Shown piece by piece: positions 43,193 through 51,912 of a DNA stretch of 64,000 nt. The DNA is from Acidovorax sp. Leaf191 (GTDB lineage: Bacteria; Pseudomonadota; Gammaproteobacteria; Burkholderiales; Burkholderiaceae_C), in assembly GCF_001424425.1 (NCBI RefSeq), contig NZ_LMPT01000019.1:204508-268507 (forward strand). Direction: 5' to 3'. Both the position numbers and the translations under genes were made by a program. The first letter of the stretch is position 1. Each line of letters starts with the position of its first letter. The notes under the pieces are model-generated. The model was given only the letters and a program-made list of their open reading frames with translations. It was not told the DNA's origin and searched no databases.

Positions 43193-44530
43193 CTATCCCC
43201 GCGTGAGCCGGTGCGGCACGTAGCGGTCGGCCTGGATGTCGGGCGTCACGCCATGGGTGTAGACGTCGTCGGTGATGGGCAAGAACTGCGCGTCCCACGC
43301 GGCCCACTGCGTCTTCAGGCGCGCGAAGACCGCGGGCTCAAGATCGCGCAGGTTGGCGCGTTCGCGTTCGTCCTCGGCCACGTCGAACAAAAACTCGTTG
43401 TCATTGACCTTGAGGTATTTCCAGTCGCCGTCGCGCACCGCGCGCTGGGCCTGCGCCTTGTAGCGCCAGTACAGCGTGCGCGAGTGCACGGGCGCAGCGC
43501 CTTGCAGCACCGGCAGGATGTTCTCGCCATCGCTCGGGTAGTCCGCATGCGGCGACAACCCAGCAGCGGCCAGCAGCGTGGGCAGCCAGTCCATCGATGC
43601 GGTGACCTGGTGCTGCACCTGCGGCGCGATGCGTGCGGACCAGCGCAAGAGCGTGGGCACGCGCAGGCCGCCTTCGAGCAGCTCGGTCTTCTGGCCGGTG
43701 AAGGGCCAAGTCTTGGAGAAGCGCTCGCCGCCGTTGTCGCTGGTGAAGACGACGATGGTGCTGTCGGCCTCGCCCACATCATGGAGCGCCGCGAGCACCT
43801 GGCCCACCGCGGCATCGAGCGCCTCGACGATCTCGCCGTATTTGCGCAGGCTGCCGCCGTCGTAGTGGAACAGGCTCTTGATCTGGTGCGCCACGGCCTC
43901 GTCGCCCGGCCCTTCCCAGGGCCAGTGCGGCGCGGTGAAGTGCAACGACAGGAAGAACGGCTTGCGCTCGTCGGCACCCTGCCCTGCGCGGGCGTTGATG
44001 TACGCCGTGGCCTCGTCGGCCAGCACCTGGGTGTAGTAGCCGGCGCGCTCCACGGGCACCTCGTTCTCCCACAGGTCGCGCGCCACGTCGTCGCCCACGC
44101 CGGGCTTGTGCGTGAAGTAGTCGATGGCACCGTGCAGGTTGCCGAAGAAGCGGTCGTAGCCGCTCTGCAGCGGCCCGTACTGCGGCGGCAGGCCCAGGTG
44201 CCACTTGCCGATGAGGGCCGTGTCGTAGCCCGCGGCTTTGAGCAGCGACGGCAGCGTAGGGTGCTCGGGCGGCAAGCCCAGGCCGGTGTCGCGCAAGGCG
44301 ATGGGCTCTTCGAGCCCCGCGCGCAGCCGGTACTGGTAGCGGCCGGTGATGAGCGCGATGCGCGTGGCCGAGCAAACCGCCGAATTGGCGTACGCCTGCG
44401 TGAACCGCACGCCCTGCCCGGCCAGGCGGTCCAGGTGGGGCGTGGCGAAGTCCGTGGCGCCGTAGACGCCCAGGTCCGCCCAGCCCAGGTCGTCGGCCAG
44501 GATGAAAACGATGTTGGGAGCCTGGGCCAC
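43193..44530 (-). CDS. Arylsulfatase-family sulfatase with C-x-A-x-R site
   Basis: A 445-residue type I sulfatase. It has the N-terminal metal aspartates (NIVFILADDLGWADLG, D13/D14), the modification site AVCSATRIALITGR with the formylglycine-precursor cysteine C53, IGKWHLG, and VVFTSDNGGE in the second half. The site reads C-S-A-T-R; the third position is Ala instead of the usual Pro, a form known to be accepted by some maturation enzymes. No signal peptide is present at the chosen start, so it is probably cytoplasmic. GTG 44530 starts 2 bases after the stop of the binding-protein gene (TTG 44536 is an alternative). It likely releases sulfate from sulfate esters. Confidence 0.85.
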   Translation of the reverse strand: MAQAPNIVFILADDLGWADLGVYGATDFATPHLDRLAGQGVRFTQAYANSAVCSATRIALITGRYQYRLRAGLEEPIALRDTGLGLPPEHPTLPSLLKAAGYDTALIGKWHLGLPPQYGPLQSGYDRFFGNLHGAIDYFTHKPGVGDDVARDLWENEVPVERAGYYTQVLADEATAYINARAGQGADERKPFFLSLHFTAPHWPWEGPGDEAVAHQIKSLFHYDGGSLRKYGEIVEALDAAVGQVLAALHDVGEADSTIVVFTSDNGGERFSKTWPFTGQKTELLEGGLRVPTLLRWSARIAPQVQHQVTASMDWLPTLLAAAGLSPHADYPSDGENILPVLQGAAPVHSRTLYWRYKAQAQRAVRDGDWKYLKVNDNEFLFDVAEDERERANLRDLEPAVFARLKTQWAAWDAQFLPITDDVYTHGVTPDIQADRYVPHRLTRG

Positions 44531-44532
44531 GG

Positions 44533-45573
44533 TCAATCCGCCCAGAACCCGGACGACTCGATCACCGGCCGCCATTTGGCGATCTCGGCCACGCGCAGCT
44601 GCTCCAGGGCTTGCGGCGTGCGCGGGTCCGGGTCGAGCGCGATCTCGTCGAACCGTGCCTTGACCACCGGGTCTGCCAGCGCCTTGTTGAGCGCACGGTT
44701 GAAAGCGGTGACGGTGGCTGCCGGCGTGCCGCTGCGGGCCCACAGGCTGTACCAGCCGCTGCCCACGGCCTTGGGGTAGCCGGACTCGGCGAAGGTGGGC
44801 ACGTCGGGCAGTTCGCGCGTGCGCTTTTCCGAGAAGGTGCCCAGGATGCGGATCTTGCCCTGCTTGTGCAGCGGCAGCAGCTCGGTGGTGGTCTGGATGG
44901 CCGAGCTGATCTGCCCGCCCGCCAGGTCCGACAGCATGGGCCCGCCGCCCTTGTAGGCGATGTGCACGATGTCGATCTGCGCCGCGCCGCCCAGCAGCAG
45001 TCCGAAGAAATGCGGCAGGCTGCCCGCCGCCGGGCTGCCGAAGTTGGCGCGGTCAGGGTGCGCCTTGAGCCAGGCCACGAACTCGGCCACGTTGCGTGCC
45101 GGGTGGTTGGCGGGCACGGCCAGCGCGAACTGGAAGTGCGCGAGCAGTCCCACCGGCGTGAAATCCTTGGCGGGGTCGTAGCCCGGCTTCTTGTAGACGA
45201 TCTGCGAGAGCACCGGCGTGATCAGCGGAGCAATCAGGAAGGTGCTGCCGTCCGCAGGCGCCGACAGCAGCGCCTGCGCCGCGATCTGGCCGCCGGCACC
45301 GGGCCGGTTGTCCACGATGATGTTGTGCTTGCCGCCCAGGTGCGCGGGGATGCGCTCGGCCAGCACGCGGGCCAGCAGGTCGATGCCGCCGCCCGCGCCA
45401 AAGCCGACCAGGATGCGCGAAGACTCGGGCACCGCCGTCGCCTGGGCCCACGCGGCCGGGGCACCGCCCACACCGCAGGCCAGCGCGCACACGCTGGCCG
45501 CAGCGCGGCCCAGCAGCGTGCGCCGCTGGCGCGACAACTCTGTCGACGATGGCGAAGTCCGTGTCTCGGTCAT
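44533..45573 (-). CDS. Bug/TctC-family periplasmic binding protein
   Basis: A 346-residue Bug-type (tripartite tricarboxylate receptor) binding protein. It has a twin-arginine-like signal segment (RQRRTLLGRAAASVCALACG) ending at AWAQ. The mature domain has ILVGFGAGGGIDLLARVLAE, VDNRPGAGGQIAAQALL and a later NFGSPAAGSLPHFFGLLL. It sits between a molbindin-like gene and a sulfatase gene, suggesting the ligand is an organosulfur compound such as an aryl sulfate (inference). No matching membrane subunits are adjacent; the tctBA pair at 23-25 kb lacks a binding protein, but a link is speculative. Confidence 0.85.
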   Translation of the reverse strand: MTETRTSPSSTELSRQRRTLLGRAAASVCALACGVGGAPAAWAQATAVPESSRILVGFGAGGGIDLLARVLAERIPAHLGGKHNIIVDNRPGAGGQIAAQALLSAPADGSTFLIAPLITPVLSQIVYKKPGYDPAKDFTPVGLLAHFQFALAVPANHPARNVAEFVAWLKAHPDRANFGSPAAGSLPHFFGLLLGGAAQIDIVHIAYKGGGPMLSDLAGGQISSAIQTTTELLPLHKQGKIRILGTFSEKRTRELPDVPTFAESGYPKAVGSGWYSLWARSGTPAATVTAFNRALNKALADPVVKARFDEIALDPDPRTPQALEQLRVAEIAKWRPVIESSGFWAD

Positions 45574-45586
45574 GGCTGCTTCCGGG

Positions 45587-45802
45587 TCAGAGCTTGGCGA
45601 TGGAGACTTCGGTGGACTTGACGAGCGCCACCACATCGGAGCCCACGACCAGGGCCAGGTCGTCCACCGAGCGGGTGGTGATGACCGACGTGACGATGCC
45701 CCAGGGGGTTTCGACATCGACTTCGGAGACGACGTCGCCGCGAATGATCTCGCGCACTTTGCCCTTGAACTGGTTGCGGACGTTGATGGCTTGGATGGAC
45801 AT
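45587..45802 (-). CDS. ssuF: TOBE-domain molbindin-like protein, SsuF type
   Basis: A 71-residue protein consisting of a single TOBE/Mop domain (NQFKGKVREIIRGDVVSEVD, then SVITTRSVDDLALVVGSDVV, then ALVKSTEVSIAKL). It is nearly identical to the protein at 48910, with only two or three substitutions. In Pseudomonas putida S-313 the last gene of the ssuEADCBF operon encodes such a protein and is needed for use of several organosulfur compounds. Here it heads a minus-strand unit with a Bug-type binding protein and a sulfatase. The true start is the ATG before SIQAINV. Confidence 0.8.
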   Translation of the reverse strand: MSIQAINVRNQFKGKVREIIRGDVVSEVDVETPWGIVTSVITTRSVDDLALVVGSDVVALVKSTEVSIAKL

Positions 45803-45938
45803 GAAAAGGCTCCTGGAAGATAGGAAAAAAATGGGCGGATGCTGGGGCGGAGGCCCGTGTCGACAACGATCTGTCGCACCGGGCCACCCGCTGTGCACCC
45901 ACAAAACTAAACAACCAGAAGCAATGTAAATTAAGTTT

Positions 45939-45970
45939 CTTATACGAATAAATGGTCATTATTCATAAGC
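45939..45970. promoter_or_regulatory. AT-rich dyad upstream of ssuF copy 2
   Basis: CTTATACGAATAA (45939-45951) and TTATTCATAAG (45959-45969) form an imperfect inverted repeat, centred about 150 bases before the ssuF start in a distinctly AT-rich stretch. A related pair (GCTTATATGAAAA ... TTTTCATAAGC) occurs at 60468-60523 before the sulfite-reductase genes. The shared motif and sulfur context make it a candidate CysB-type binding site (inference). Confidence 0.45.
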
Positions 45971-46081
45971 TTTGACTTAGATGTATGGGGCATGAGTTGC
46001 AGCCACCACGGCATAAGCGCGGGCCGTGGAAGTGCCCCGGCATCCAGGCCGCACCACCCGATGGCCGCTGCCAAACTCAGC

Positions 46082-46113
46082 CGCCCCGCCAGACCTTTCG
46101 ATCTGGCGGGGCG
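46082..46113 (-). terminator. GC-rich hairpin after the SDR gene
   Basis: CGCCCCGCCAGA and TCTGGCGGGGCG arms with an 8-base loop make a strong hairpin 40 bases after the short-chain dehydrogenase stop codon. No T-run follows on the minus strand. The region 45971-46153 has no gene. Confidence 0.45.
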
Positions 46114-46153
46114 AATGGAAGCGGCCGGTTCAGCCGGGGAAGTCGGTGGTGTC

Positions 46154-46861
46154 TCAGGCGGGCTGCGGCAGGTAGCTCGGCCGCGTGGCCGTCATCGACA
46201 GCTTGACGTGCTGCGTGAGCTCATCGGCCAGCACTTCGTCCGCACCGGCGGCCAGGCCGTCCAGCGCGCGCTGCACGATCTGCTCCGGGCTCGACTTGGG
46301 GACGTCGAAGCCGCGCGTCAGGTCGGTATCGACATAGGCCATGTGCAGGCCCAGCACCTGCGTCTTTTGCGCCGCCAGTTCGTGGCGCAGCGCGTTGGTC
46401 AGCGACCAGGCGGCGGACTTGCTGGCCGAATACGCCGCCAGCTCGCCGCCGTTGACCCACGATGCCACCGACAGCACGTTGAGCAGCGCCCCACCGCCGT
46501 TAGTTGCGAGGATGGGTGCAAAGGCCTTGCTCACGCGCAGCACGGCAAAGACGTTGGTGTCGAAGATGCGGCGGGCCACCTCTTCGCTGTCGGCGTCCAT
46601 GAAGCCGCCGGGCTGGGCGATGCCGGCGTTGTTGATGACCAGCGTCACATCGGGCGCGGCGGCGGCCGCAGCGGCCACGTCGGCAGGGTTGTTGACGTCC
46701 AGGCGCAGGGCCTGCACCCCAGGCTGGGGCGCGACGGTGGCAGGGTCGCGCGCACCGGCGTAGACCTTGCGTGCGCCGCGGGCGAGCAGCTCGCGGGCAA
46801 ATGCCAAGCCGATGCCGCGGTTGGCACCGGTGATGAGGACGACAGCGTTTTCGATCTTCAT
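46154..46861 (-). CDS. Short-chain dehydrogenase/reductase
   Basis: A 235-residue classical SDR. The cofactor site is TGANRGIGLAFARE (residues 11-24), NNAG lies at 77-80, and the catalytic pair is Y144-x3-K148 (AAYSASKSA). The substrate is unknown. An upstream extension has no SDR similarity, so ATG 46861 with a GGAG site is chosen. It follows an oxidoreductase gene with 88 bases between and a TetR regulator upstream of that, suggesting a small detoxification or redox operon. Confidence 0.85.
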   Translation of the reverse strand: MKIENAVVLITGANRGIGLAFARELLARGARKVYAGARDPATVAPQPGVQALRLDVNNPADVAAAAAAAPDVTLVINNAGIAQPGGFMDADSEEVARRIFDTNVFAVLRVSKAFAPILATNGGGALLNVLSVASWVNGGELAAYSASKSAAWSLTNALRHELAAQKTQVLGLHMAYVDTDLTRGFDVPKSSPEQIVQRALDGLAAGADEVLADELTQHVKLSMTATRPSYLPQPA

Positions 46862-46949
46862 GAAAATCTCCAGAGGGACAGGTGGAACGGATGGAAGGTT
46901 GGGTGGGGACTGACGGCGTGAGAAAAAGGATGTGCAGCGGCCTGCTGGC

Positions 46950-47951
46950 TCACACCACCTGGATGACGACCTTGCCCTTGGCACGGCCCGCTTCCACATA
47001 GGCCAGGGCGTCGTTGGTGGCGCTGAACGGAAAGACTTTGTCGACCACCGGGCGGATGGCGCCCGCTTCGACAAGGCGCGTGATCTCCTGCAGCTGCGCG
47101 CCGTGCGCCCGCATGAAGAGGAACGAGTAGCCCACGCCCAGCGCCTTGGCGCGCCGCCGGGTGCCGGCGCTCAGCAGGCGCATCACCAGCCGCACAAAGC
47201 CGGGGGCGCGAATGGCCTGGCCGAATGCCGGGTCGGGCGGGCCGGAGATCGAGACGACCTGGCCGCCGGGCTTGAGCACGCGCAGCGACTTCGCCAGCGC
47301 CTTGCCGTCCTGGCTGTGCAGCACGACGTCGTAGTCGCGCAGCACCGCTTCGAAGTCCTGCGTCTTGTAGTCGATGACGACATCGGCGCCCAGGCTGTGG
47401 ACCAGCGCCGCATTGCCCGCGCTGGCCGTGGTGGCGACGGTGGCGCCCAGGTGCTTGGCCAGCTGGATGGCAAAGGTGCCCACGCCGCCCGACCCGGCCT
47501 GGATGAAGACCTTCTGGCCTTTTCGCAACTGCGCCTTTTCCACCAGCGCCTGCCAGGCCGTGAGCCCCACCAGCGGGATCGATGCGGCCTCTTCCATCGT
47601 CAGGCCGCGGGGCATGCGGGCCAGCGACGATGCCTTGACGGCGATGAGTTCTGCAAAGGTGCCGATGCGGAAATCGTCTGCCCGGGCGTAGACCTCGTCG
47701 CCCGGCTGGAACTGCTGCACACGCGGCCCCACCCGCACCACCACGCCCGCCACGTCGTGCCCTAGCACCAGCGGCATGGCGTACGGCAGGATGAGCTTGA
47801 ACTCGCCGCTGCGGATCTTGGCGTCGAGCAGGTTCACGCCGGCGGCATGCACCGCCACCAGCACCTCGTCGTCGCGCAGGTCCGGCGCGGGGACATCGGC
47901 GTGCCGCAGTGGGCCCTGCTTGGCGTAGCGGTCGAGGACAAAGGCTTTCAT
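46950..47951 (-). CDS. Zinc-independent medium-chain oxidoreductase (quinone oxidoreductase-like)
   Basis: A 333-residue medium-chain dehydrogenase/reductase. N-terminal part: PLVLGHDVAGVVVRVGP; cofactor domain: IQAGSGGVGTFAIQLAKHLG with ATTASAGNAALVHSLGADVV. The cysteine ligands typical of zinc alcohol dehydrogenases are absent, which fits the NADPH:quinone oxidoreductase/enoyl reductase subgroup. It is first in a minus-strand pair with the SDR gene, and a TetR-type operator-like site is found about 60 bases upstream. Confidence 0.85.
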   Translation of the reverse strand: MKAFVLDRYAKQGPLRHADVPAPDLRDDEVLVAVHAAGVNLLDAKIRSGEFKLILPYAMPLVLGHDVAGVVVRVGPRVQQFQPGDEVYARADDFRIGTFAELIAVKASSLARMPRGLTMEEAASIPLVGLTAWQALVEKAQLRKGQKVFIQAGSGGVGTFAIQLAKHLGATVATTASAGNAALVHSLGADVVIDYKTQDFEAVLRDYDVVLHSQDGKALAKSLRVLKPGGQVVSISGPPDPAFGQAIRAPGFVRLVMRLLSAGTRRRAKALGVGYSFLFMRAHGAQLQEITRLVEAGAIRPVVDKVFPFSATNDALAYVEAGRAKGKVVIQVV

Positions 47952-48004
47952 GGGGCTTCCTGGGTAAAGGACACAGCGCTAGTCGGTGCAGATCGCAAGC
48001 AAAT

Positions 48005-48024
48005 TCGCATGATGATCGTCATAT
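48005..48024. promoter_or_regulatory. Candidate TetR operator before the oxidoreductase gene
   Basis: CGCATGATGATCGTCATATG is an imperfect dyad located about 55-60 bases upstream of the oxidoreductase ATG. It shares the ATGATG/CATCAT-type arms with the sequence at the tetR start (48701-48714). The TetR-family gene between the two sites is the natural candidate regulator. Confidence 0.5.
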
Positions 48025-48057
48025 GTAAAGGCAAAAAAAAGCGCGCCGCTGGGGAAG

Positions 48058-48702
48058 TCAGCCGGGCGCGCCGGGCGGCGTGGCAGGTGCAGCGTCTGCA
48101 GCGTGCGTCGAGTTCGTCAGCTGCATCAGGTGCTTGAGCGCGGCCTCGCGCAGGCTGTCCGACAGCGCGGGCTCGTCCACCGCGCGGGACAGCACCAGCG
48201 CACCCACCATCGTGGCCATGGTGACGAGCGCCTGTTCGTGGGCTGCGGGCTGGCCCCACTGCGGCGACTGGCGCCCGATGAGATCGACCATTTCCTTGAT
48301 ATGCCGGGTGGTCACGCGGCGCACCTCGGGTGCCTGGCGCGATGTCTCCGAGCCCAGGGCCGCCAGGGGGCAGCCCATCTCGACACTCTCGACATGTTGG
48401 CGCGACAAGTAGGCCGAGAGCATGGCGGCCAGCGCGCGGGGCGACGGCTCGCCGGCCGCGGCACCGGCCGCCAGCGCTGCGGATTCGGTGCATGCCTTGG
48501 CAGCGGCCTCGGCCAGCATGGCCTCGCGGGAGTCGAAGTGCGCATAGAAGGCGCCGTGCGTCAGGCCCGCCTCTTTCATGATGTCCGCCACGCCCGTGCC
48601 GTGGTAGCCCTCGCGCCGGATCGCGCGCGAGGCCACCGACACGATGCGCTCGTGCGTGGCCTCCTTGGCGGCGGCTCTGGAATGGGGCGTGAACTTTGGC
48701 AT
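48058..48702 (-). CDS. TetR-family transcriptional regulator
   Basis: A 214-residue TetR repressor. The DNA-binding domain is at the N terminus (HERIVSVASRAIRREGYHGT, then GVADIMKEAGLTHGAFYAHF) and the rest is the helical ligand-binding domain. The MPKF start (ATG 48702) is chosen; MRIM starts a little upstream are also possible. It lies upstream of the oxidoreductase/SDR genes on the same strand and probably controls them and itself through the two palindromic sites. Confidence 0.85.
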   Translation of the reverse strand: MPKFTPHSRAAAKEATHERIVSVASRAIRREGYHGTGVADIMKEAGLTHGAFYAHFDSREAMLAEAAAKACTESAALAAGAAAGEPSPRALAAMLSAYLSRQHVESVEMGCPLAALGSETSRQAPEVRRVTTRHIKEMVDLIGRQSPQWGQPAAHEQALVTMATMVGALVLSRAVDEPALSDSLREAALKHLMQLTNSTHAADAAPATPPGAPG

Positions 48703-48714
48703 GATGCGCATCAT
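48701..48714. promoter_or_regulatory. Candidate TetR autoregulatory operator
   Basis: ATGATGCGCATCAT is a perfect 14-base palindrome overlapping the tetR start codon region. Repressor binding here would block expression of its own gene. A related sequence is found before the oxidoreductase gene. Confidence 0.5.
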
Positions 48715-48845
48715 ACGACATAGCGCCGTGTGTCGCAACCCCGGCCGTCTGCGCCGCTGCTTCTGCGAGGCCCCATCCACCGGAGCCCCGGCCCCCTCGA
48801 TACCAGAGATTCAGGCCCTGCAAAAAGGCCTGTCTGCAAACACTA

Positions 48846-48898
48846 CTATTTTCATAGCGCCTTGCGCCCTACCAGCAAGCGGTAGGGGCATTTTTCCT
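48846..48898 (+). repeat. Dispersed intergenic repeat, family A copy 4
   Basis: TATTTTCATAGCGCCTTGCG, then CCCTACCAGCAAGCGGTAGG and GGCATTTTTC. It follows the AGCGCTT/AAGCG family layout with some substitutions. It lies between the tetR gene and the end of the ssu operon, immediately past the ssuF stop. Confidence 0.6.
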
Positions 48899-48909
48899 CT
48901 CTCACCCGC

Positions 48910-49125
48910 TCACAGTTTGGCGATGGACACCTCGGTCGACTTGACCAGCGCGACCACGTCGGAGCCCACGACCAGCGCCAGCTCGTCCACCGAGCGCGTG
49001 GTGATGACCGACGTGACGATGCCCCAGGGCGTTTCGACATCGACTTCGGAGACGACATCGCCGCGCACGATCTCGCGGACTTTGCCCTTGAACTGGTTGC
49101 GCACGTTGATGGCTTGGATGGACAT
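48910..49125 (-). CDS. ssuF: TOBE-domain molbindin-like protein SsuF
   Basis: A 71-residue single TOBE/Mop-domain protein, starting SIQAINVRNQFKGKVREIV and ending KSTEVSIAKL. It is nearly identical to the protein at 45587. It is the last gene of the ssu operon, 89 bases after ssuB, exactly where ssuF lies in P. putida S-313. Its proposed role is binding of molybdate, sulfate or another oxyanion, or a cofactor, linked to organosulfur use; the mechanism is not established. Confidence 0.85.
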   Translation of the reverse strand: MSIQAINVRNQFKGKVREIVRGDVVSEVDVETPWGIVTSVITTRSVDELALVVGSDVVALVKSTEVSIAKL

Positions 49126-49214
49126 GGGGTTCTCCTTGATGGGGCCTTTGGGCGAAGAAAGGAATGACAGAAGACAGGAAGAAAGCAACGGAAGGCAGCG
49201 GGCGCCAAAAACGG

Positions 49215-50027
49215 CTACACCGCCCAGCGCAGACCATGCGCAGGCACGCCGGGCCACGGCGCTTCGTGCGCCGGCTCGCCGTCGGGCTTTTGCAGCACGC
49301 GGTCCAGGATGCGCTTTTCGATGGCGGCAAAGGCGGCGTCACCGTGCGACCGGGGACGCGGCAGGTCGATGCGCTGGTCCAGCGCGATCTGGCCGTCCTC
49401 GATCAGGATCACGCGGTCGGCCAGGGCCACGGCTTCTTGCACATCGTGGGTCACCAGCAGTGCGGTGAAGCCGCTGCTGCGCCACAGGCCTTCGATGAGG
49501 CGGTGCATCTCGATCCGTGTCAGCGCATCCAGCGCGCCCAGGGGCTCGTCGAGCAGCAGCAGGCGCGGGTTGTGCACCAGGGCACGGGCCAGGGCCACGC
49601 GCTGGCGCTGGCCGCCGGACAGGCGCGCGGGCCACTCGGTCAAGCGGTCGCCCAGGCCCACGCGGGCCAGCACATCGGCGGCGGCGCCGCGCCGCGTGGG
49701 CGGCAGGCCCAGGGCCACGTTGTCGGCCACGCGCTTCCAGGGCAAGAGGCGCGAGTCCTGGAACATGATGCGGGTGTCGTCGCTCAGGCCGGCCACGTCC
49801 TTGCCGTCCAGGCGGATCGCGCCGCCCGAGACGGATTCGAGGCCTGCCACCAGGCGCAGCAGCGTGCTCTTGCCGCAGCCGCTGCGGCCCACGATGGCCA
49901 CGAACTGGCCGGGCTCGATCACGAGTTCGGTCTTCTTGAGCACGTCGCGCGCGCCATAGCGCTTGTCCACGCCGCGCACTTCCAGGCGCACGCCTTGCGC
50001 GGCGGGGGTATTGGTCGTCTGGGTCAT
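49215..50027 (-). CDS. ssuB: Sulfonate ABC transporter ATP-binding protein
   Basis: A 270-residue ATPase of the SsuB/TauB/NrtD family. Walker A is GRSGCGKST (near residue 47), the Q-loop is [14 protein letters not shown], the signature [15 protein letters not shown] and Walker [13 protein letters not shown]. The motif DSRLLPW is characteristic of sulfonate and taurine importers. It follows a binding-protein gene by 4 bases. Confidence 0.92.
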   Translation of the reverse strand: MTQTTNTPAAQGVRLEVRGVDKRYGARDVLKKTELVIEPGQFVAIVGRSGCGKSTLLRLVAGLESVSGGAIRLDGKDVAGLSDDTRIMFQDSRLLPWKRVADNVALGLPPTRRGAAADVLARVGLGDRLTEWPARLSGGQRQRVALARALVHNPRLLLLDEPLGALDALTRIEMHRLIEGLWRSSGFTALLVTHDVQEAVALADRVILIEDGQIALDQRIDLPRPRSHGDAAFAAIEKRILDRVLQKPDGEPAHEAPWPGVPAHGLRWAV

Positions 50028-50031
50028 GGTG

Positions 50032-50994
50032 TCAGGCTCCAGTCTTGAACAGCGGCACGTCCAGCGCGTTCACGCGCTTGGGCAGCAGCTTTTCGGCAAA
50101 GAAGGCATCGGCGATGCGTTGTTGTTCGGTCAGTGCGGCGGGCACCACCGCCCGCACCTCGTAGCTGCGGCGGCTGTTGGCCAGCTCGATCACACCCGCA
50201 TCCAGCCCCCACACGGGCGCCAGCAGCGCGGCCGCGTCCTTGGGGCTTTGCTTGACCCACACGCCGGCCTTCTGCAGCTCGTTGAAGAACACGCGCAGCA
50301 CATCGGGCCGTGCCTGGGCGTACGGCGTTCCGGCCAGGTAGTAGCGCTGGTACGAAGCCAGGTCGCGCCCGTCTGCCAGCACGCGCACGGCCGACTGCTT
50401 TTGCACGGCGGCGAGGAACGGGTCCCACACCACCCATGCGTCGATGGCGCCGCGCTCGAAGGCGGCGCGGCCATCCGCGGGGGTCAGGTACGCGGGCTCG
50501 ATGTCCTTGAACGACAGGCCGGACTTTTCCAGCGCAGCGATCAGCAGGAAGTGCACGCCGGCTGCCTTGGCAAAACCGATCTTCTTGCCCTTGAGGTCGG
50601 CCACCGTCTTGATGGGCGAATCGGCGCGCACCACGATGGCCTGGGCCGATGGCGATGGAGACTCCTGCGCCACGAAGGTGAGGTTGGCGCCCGCTGCCTG
50701 GGCGAACACCGGCACGGTGTCGGCCACGTCGGCGCTCACATCGATGTTGCCCAGATTCAGGGCTTCGAGCAGCGGCAGGCCGCTGGTGAACTCGTGCCAC
50801 GTCACCTTGACGTTGAGCGGCGCGAGCAATTGCTCCAGGGTGCCGCGCGTGCGCAGGATGGTGGTGAGGGTGGAGGACTTCTGCAAGCCAATGCGTAAAG
50901 TCTCAGGCTTGCCCTGCGCGGCGGCCAAACCGCTCGACAACGCGGCGATGGCACCGAGCACAGTGCGCCGGTGAATGTGGAAAGGATTGGTCAT
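50032..50994 (-). CDS. ssuA: Aliphatic sulfonate-binding protein, SsuA type (third copy)
   Basis: A 320-residue periplasmic binding protein of the SsuA/NMT1 class. It has a twin-arginine-like signal peptide ([20 protein letters not shown]) and the family segments [54 protein letters not shown] and [12 protein letters not shown]. It is encoded between ssuC and ssuB. Together with copies at 53891 and 54894 it gives three SsuA-like proteins for one membrane/ATPase pair. Confidence 0.9.
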   Translation of the reverse strand: MTNPFHIHRRTVLGAIAALSSGLAAAQGKPETLRIGLQKSSTLTTILRTRGTLEQLLAPLNVKVTWHEFTSGLPLLEALNLGNIDVSADVADTVPVFAQAAGANLTFVAQESPSPSAQAIVVRADSPIKTVADLKGKKIGFAKAAGVHFLLIAALEKSGLSFKDIEPAYLTPADGRAAFERGAIDAWVVWDPFLAAVQKQSAVRVLADGRDLASYQRYYLAGTPYAQARPDVLRVFFNELQKAGVWVKQSPKDAAALLAPVWGLDAGVIELANSRRSYEVRAVVPAALTEQQRIADAFFAEKLLPKRVNALDVPLFKTGA

Positions 50995-51039
50995 GGTGGT
51001 CCGCAATTCTTGGAATGGAGGGTCGGGCTGCAGTGCGCC

Positions 51040-51912
51040 TTACGGCGTCTGGTAGCCGGGATGCCAACGCAGCCAGTAGCGCTCCAGGCCCTTGGCGAAC
51101 AGGTCGGCCAGCTTGCCCAGCAGTGCGTACAGCAGGATGCCGACCAGCACGATGTCGGTCTGCAAAAACTCGCGGGCGTTCATCGTGAGGTAGCCGATGC
51201 CCGCCTGCGCGGAGATGGTCTCGGCCACGATCAGAATCACCCACATCAGGCCCAGCGAGAAGCGCAGGCCCACCAAAATGCTGGAGAGCGCGCCGGGCAG
51301 GATGATCTGTTTGTACAGCTGCCAACGGCCGAGGCCATAGGTGCGCCCCATCTCGATCAGACCCGGGTCCACATTGCGGATGCCGTGGAAGGTGTTGAGG
51401 TAGATCGGGAAGAACACCGACACGCTGATGAGGAACAGCTTGGCCGATTCGTCGATGCCGAACCACAGGATCACCAGCGGAATCAGCGCCAGCGCCGGGA
51501 TGTTGCGCACCATCTGGATGGTGGAGTCGAGCAGGGTCTCGAACAAGCGCACCGAGCCGGTGAGCAGGCCCAGCAGCAGGCCCAGCCCGCCGCCAATGGC
51601 CAGGCCTGCCAGCGCGCGGCCGGCGCTCACCTTGACGTGGGTCCACAGCTCGCCCGACAAGGTGAGCGTCCACGCGGCCTTGATGACTTCGAGCGGCGCT
51701 GGCAGCACGCGGGTGGACAGCCAGCCCTGCGACGATGCGATCTGCCACAGCACGATGAGCCCCACGGGCACGGCCCAGGGCAGCAGGCGCTGCAGCAGGC
51801 CGGACAGGAAGCGGGAGAGCGCTGCAGGCAGCACGGGCTTGTCGATCGGCAGATCGACGGAATCGGCCACAGGCGATACCTGCAGTTCGCGGACGGTCTG
51901 GGTTGGGGTCAT
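51040..51912 (-). CDS. ssuC: Sulfonate ABC transporter permease
   Basis: A 290-residue permease of the BPD_transp_1 class (SsuC/TauC). It shows about six hydrophobic helices and the cytoplasmic EAA-type loop (LIEMGRTYGLGRWQLYKQII, then LPGALSSILVGL), as well as LMWVILIVAETISAQAGIGY. The ATG at 51912 overlaps the stop of the VOC gene by ATGA, indicating tight coupling. Confidence 0.92.
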   Translation of the reverse strand: MTPTQTVRELQVSPVADSVDLPIDKPVLPAALSRFLSGLLQRLLPWAVPVGLIVLWQIASSQGWLSTRVLPAPLEVIKAAWTLTLSGELWTHVKVSAGRALAGLAIGGGLGLLLGLLTGSVRLFETLLDSTIQMVRNIPALALIPLVILWFGIDESAKLFLISVSVFFPIYLNTFHGIRNVDPGLIEMGRTYGLGRWQLYKQIILPGALSSILVGLRFSLGLMWVILIVAETISAQAGIGYLTMNAREFLQTDIVLVGILLYALLGKLADLFAKGLERYWLRWHPGYQTP

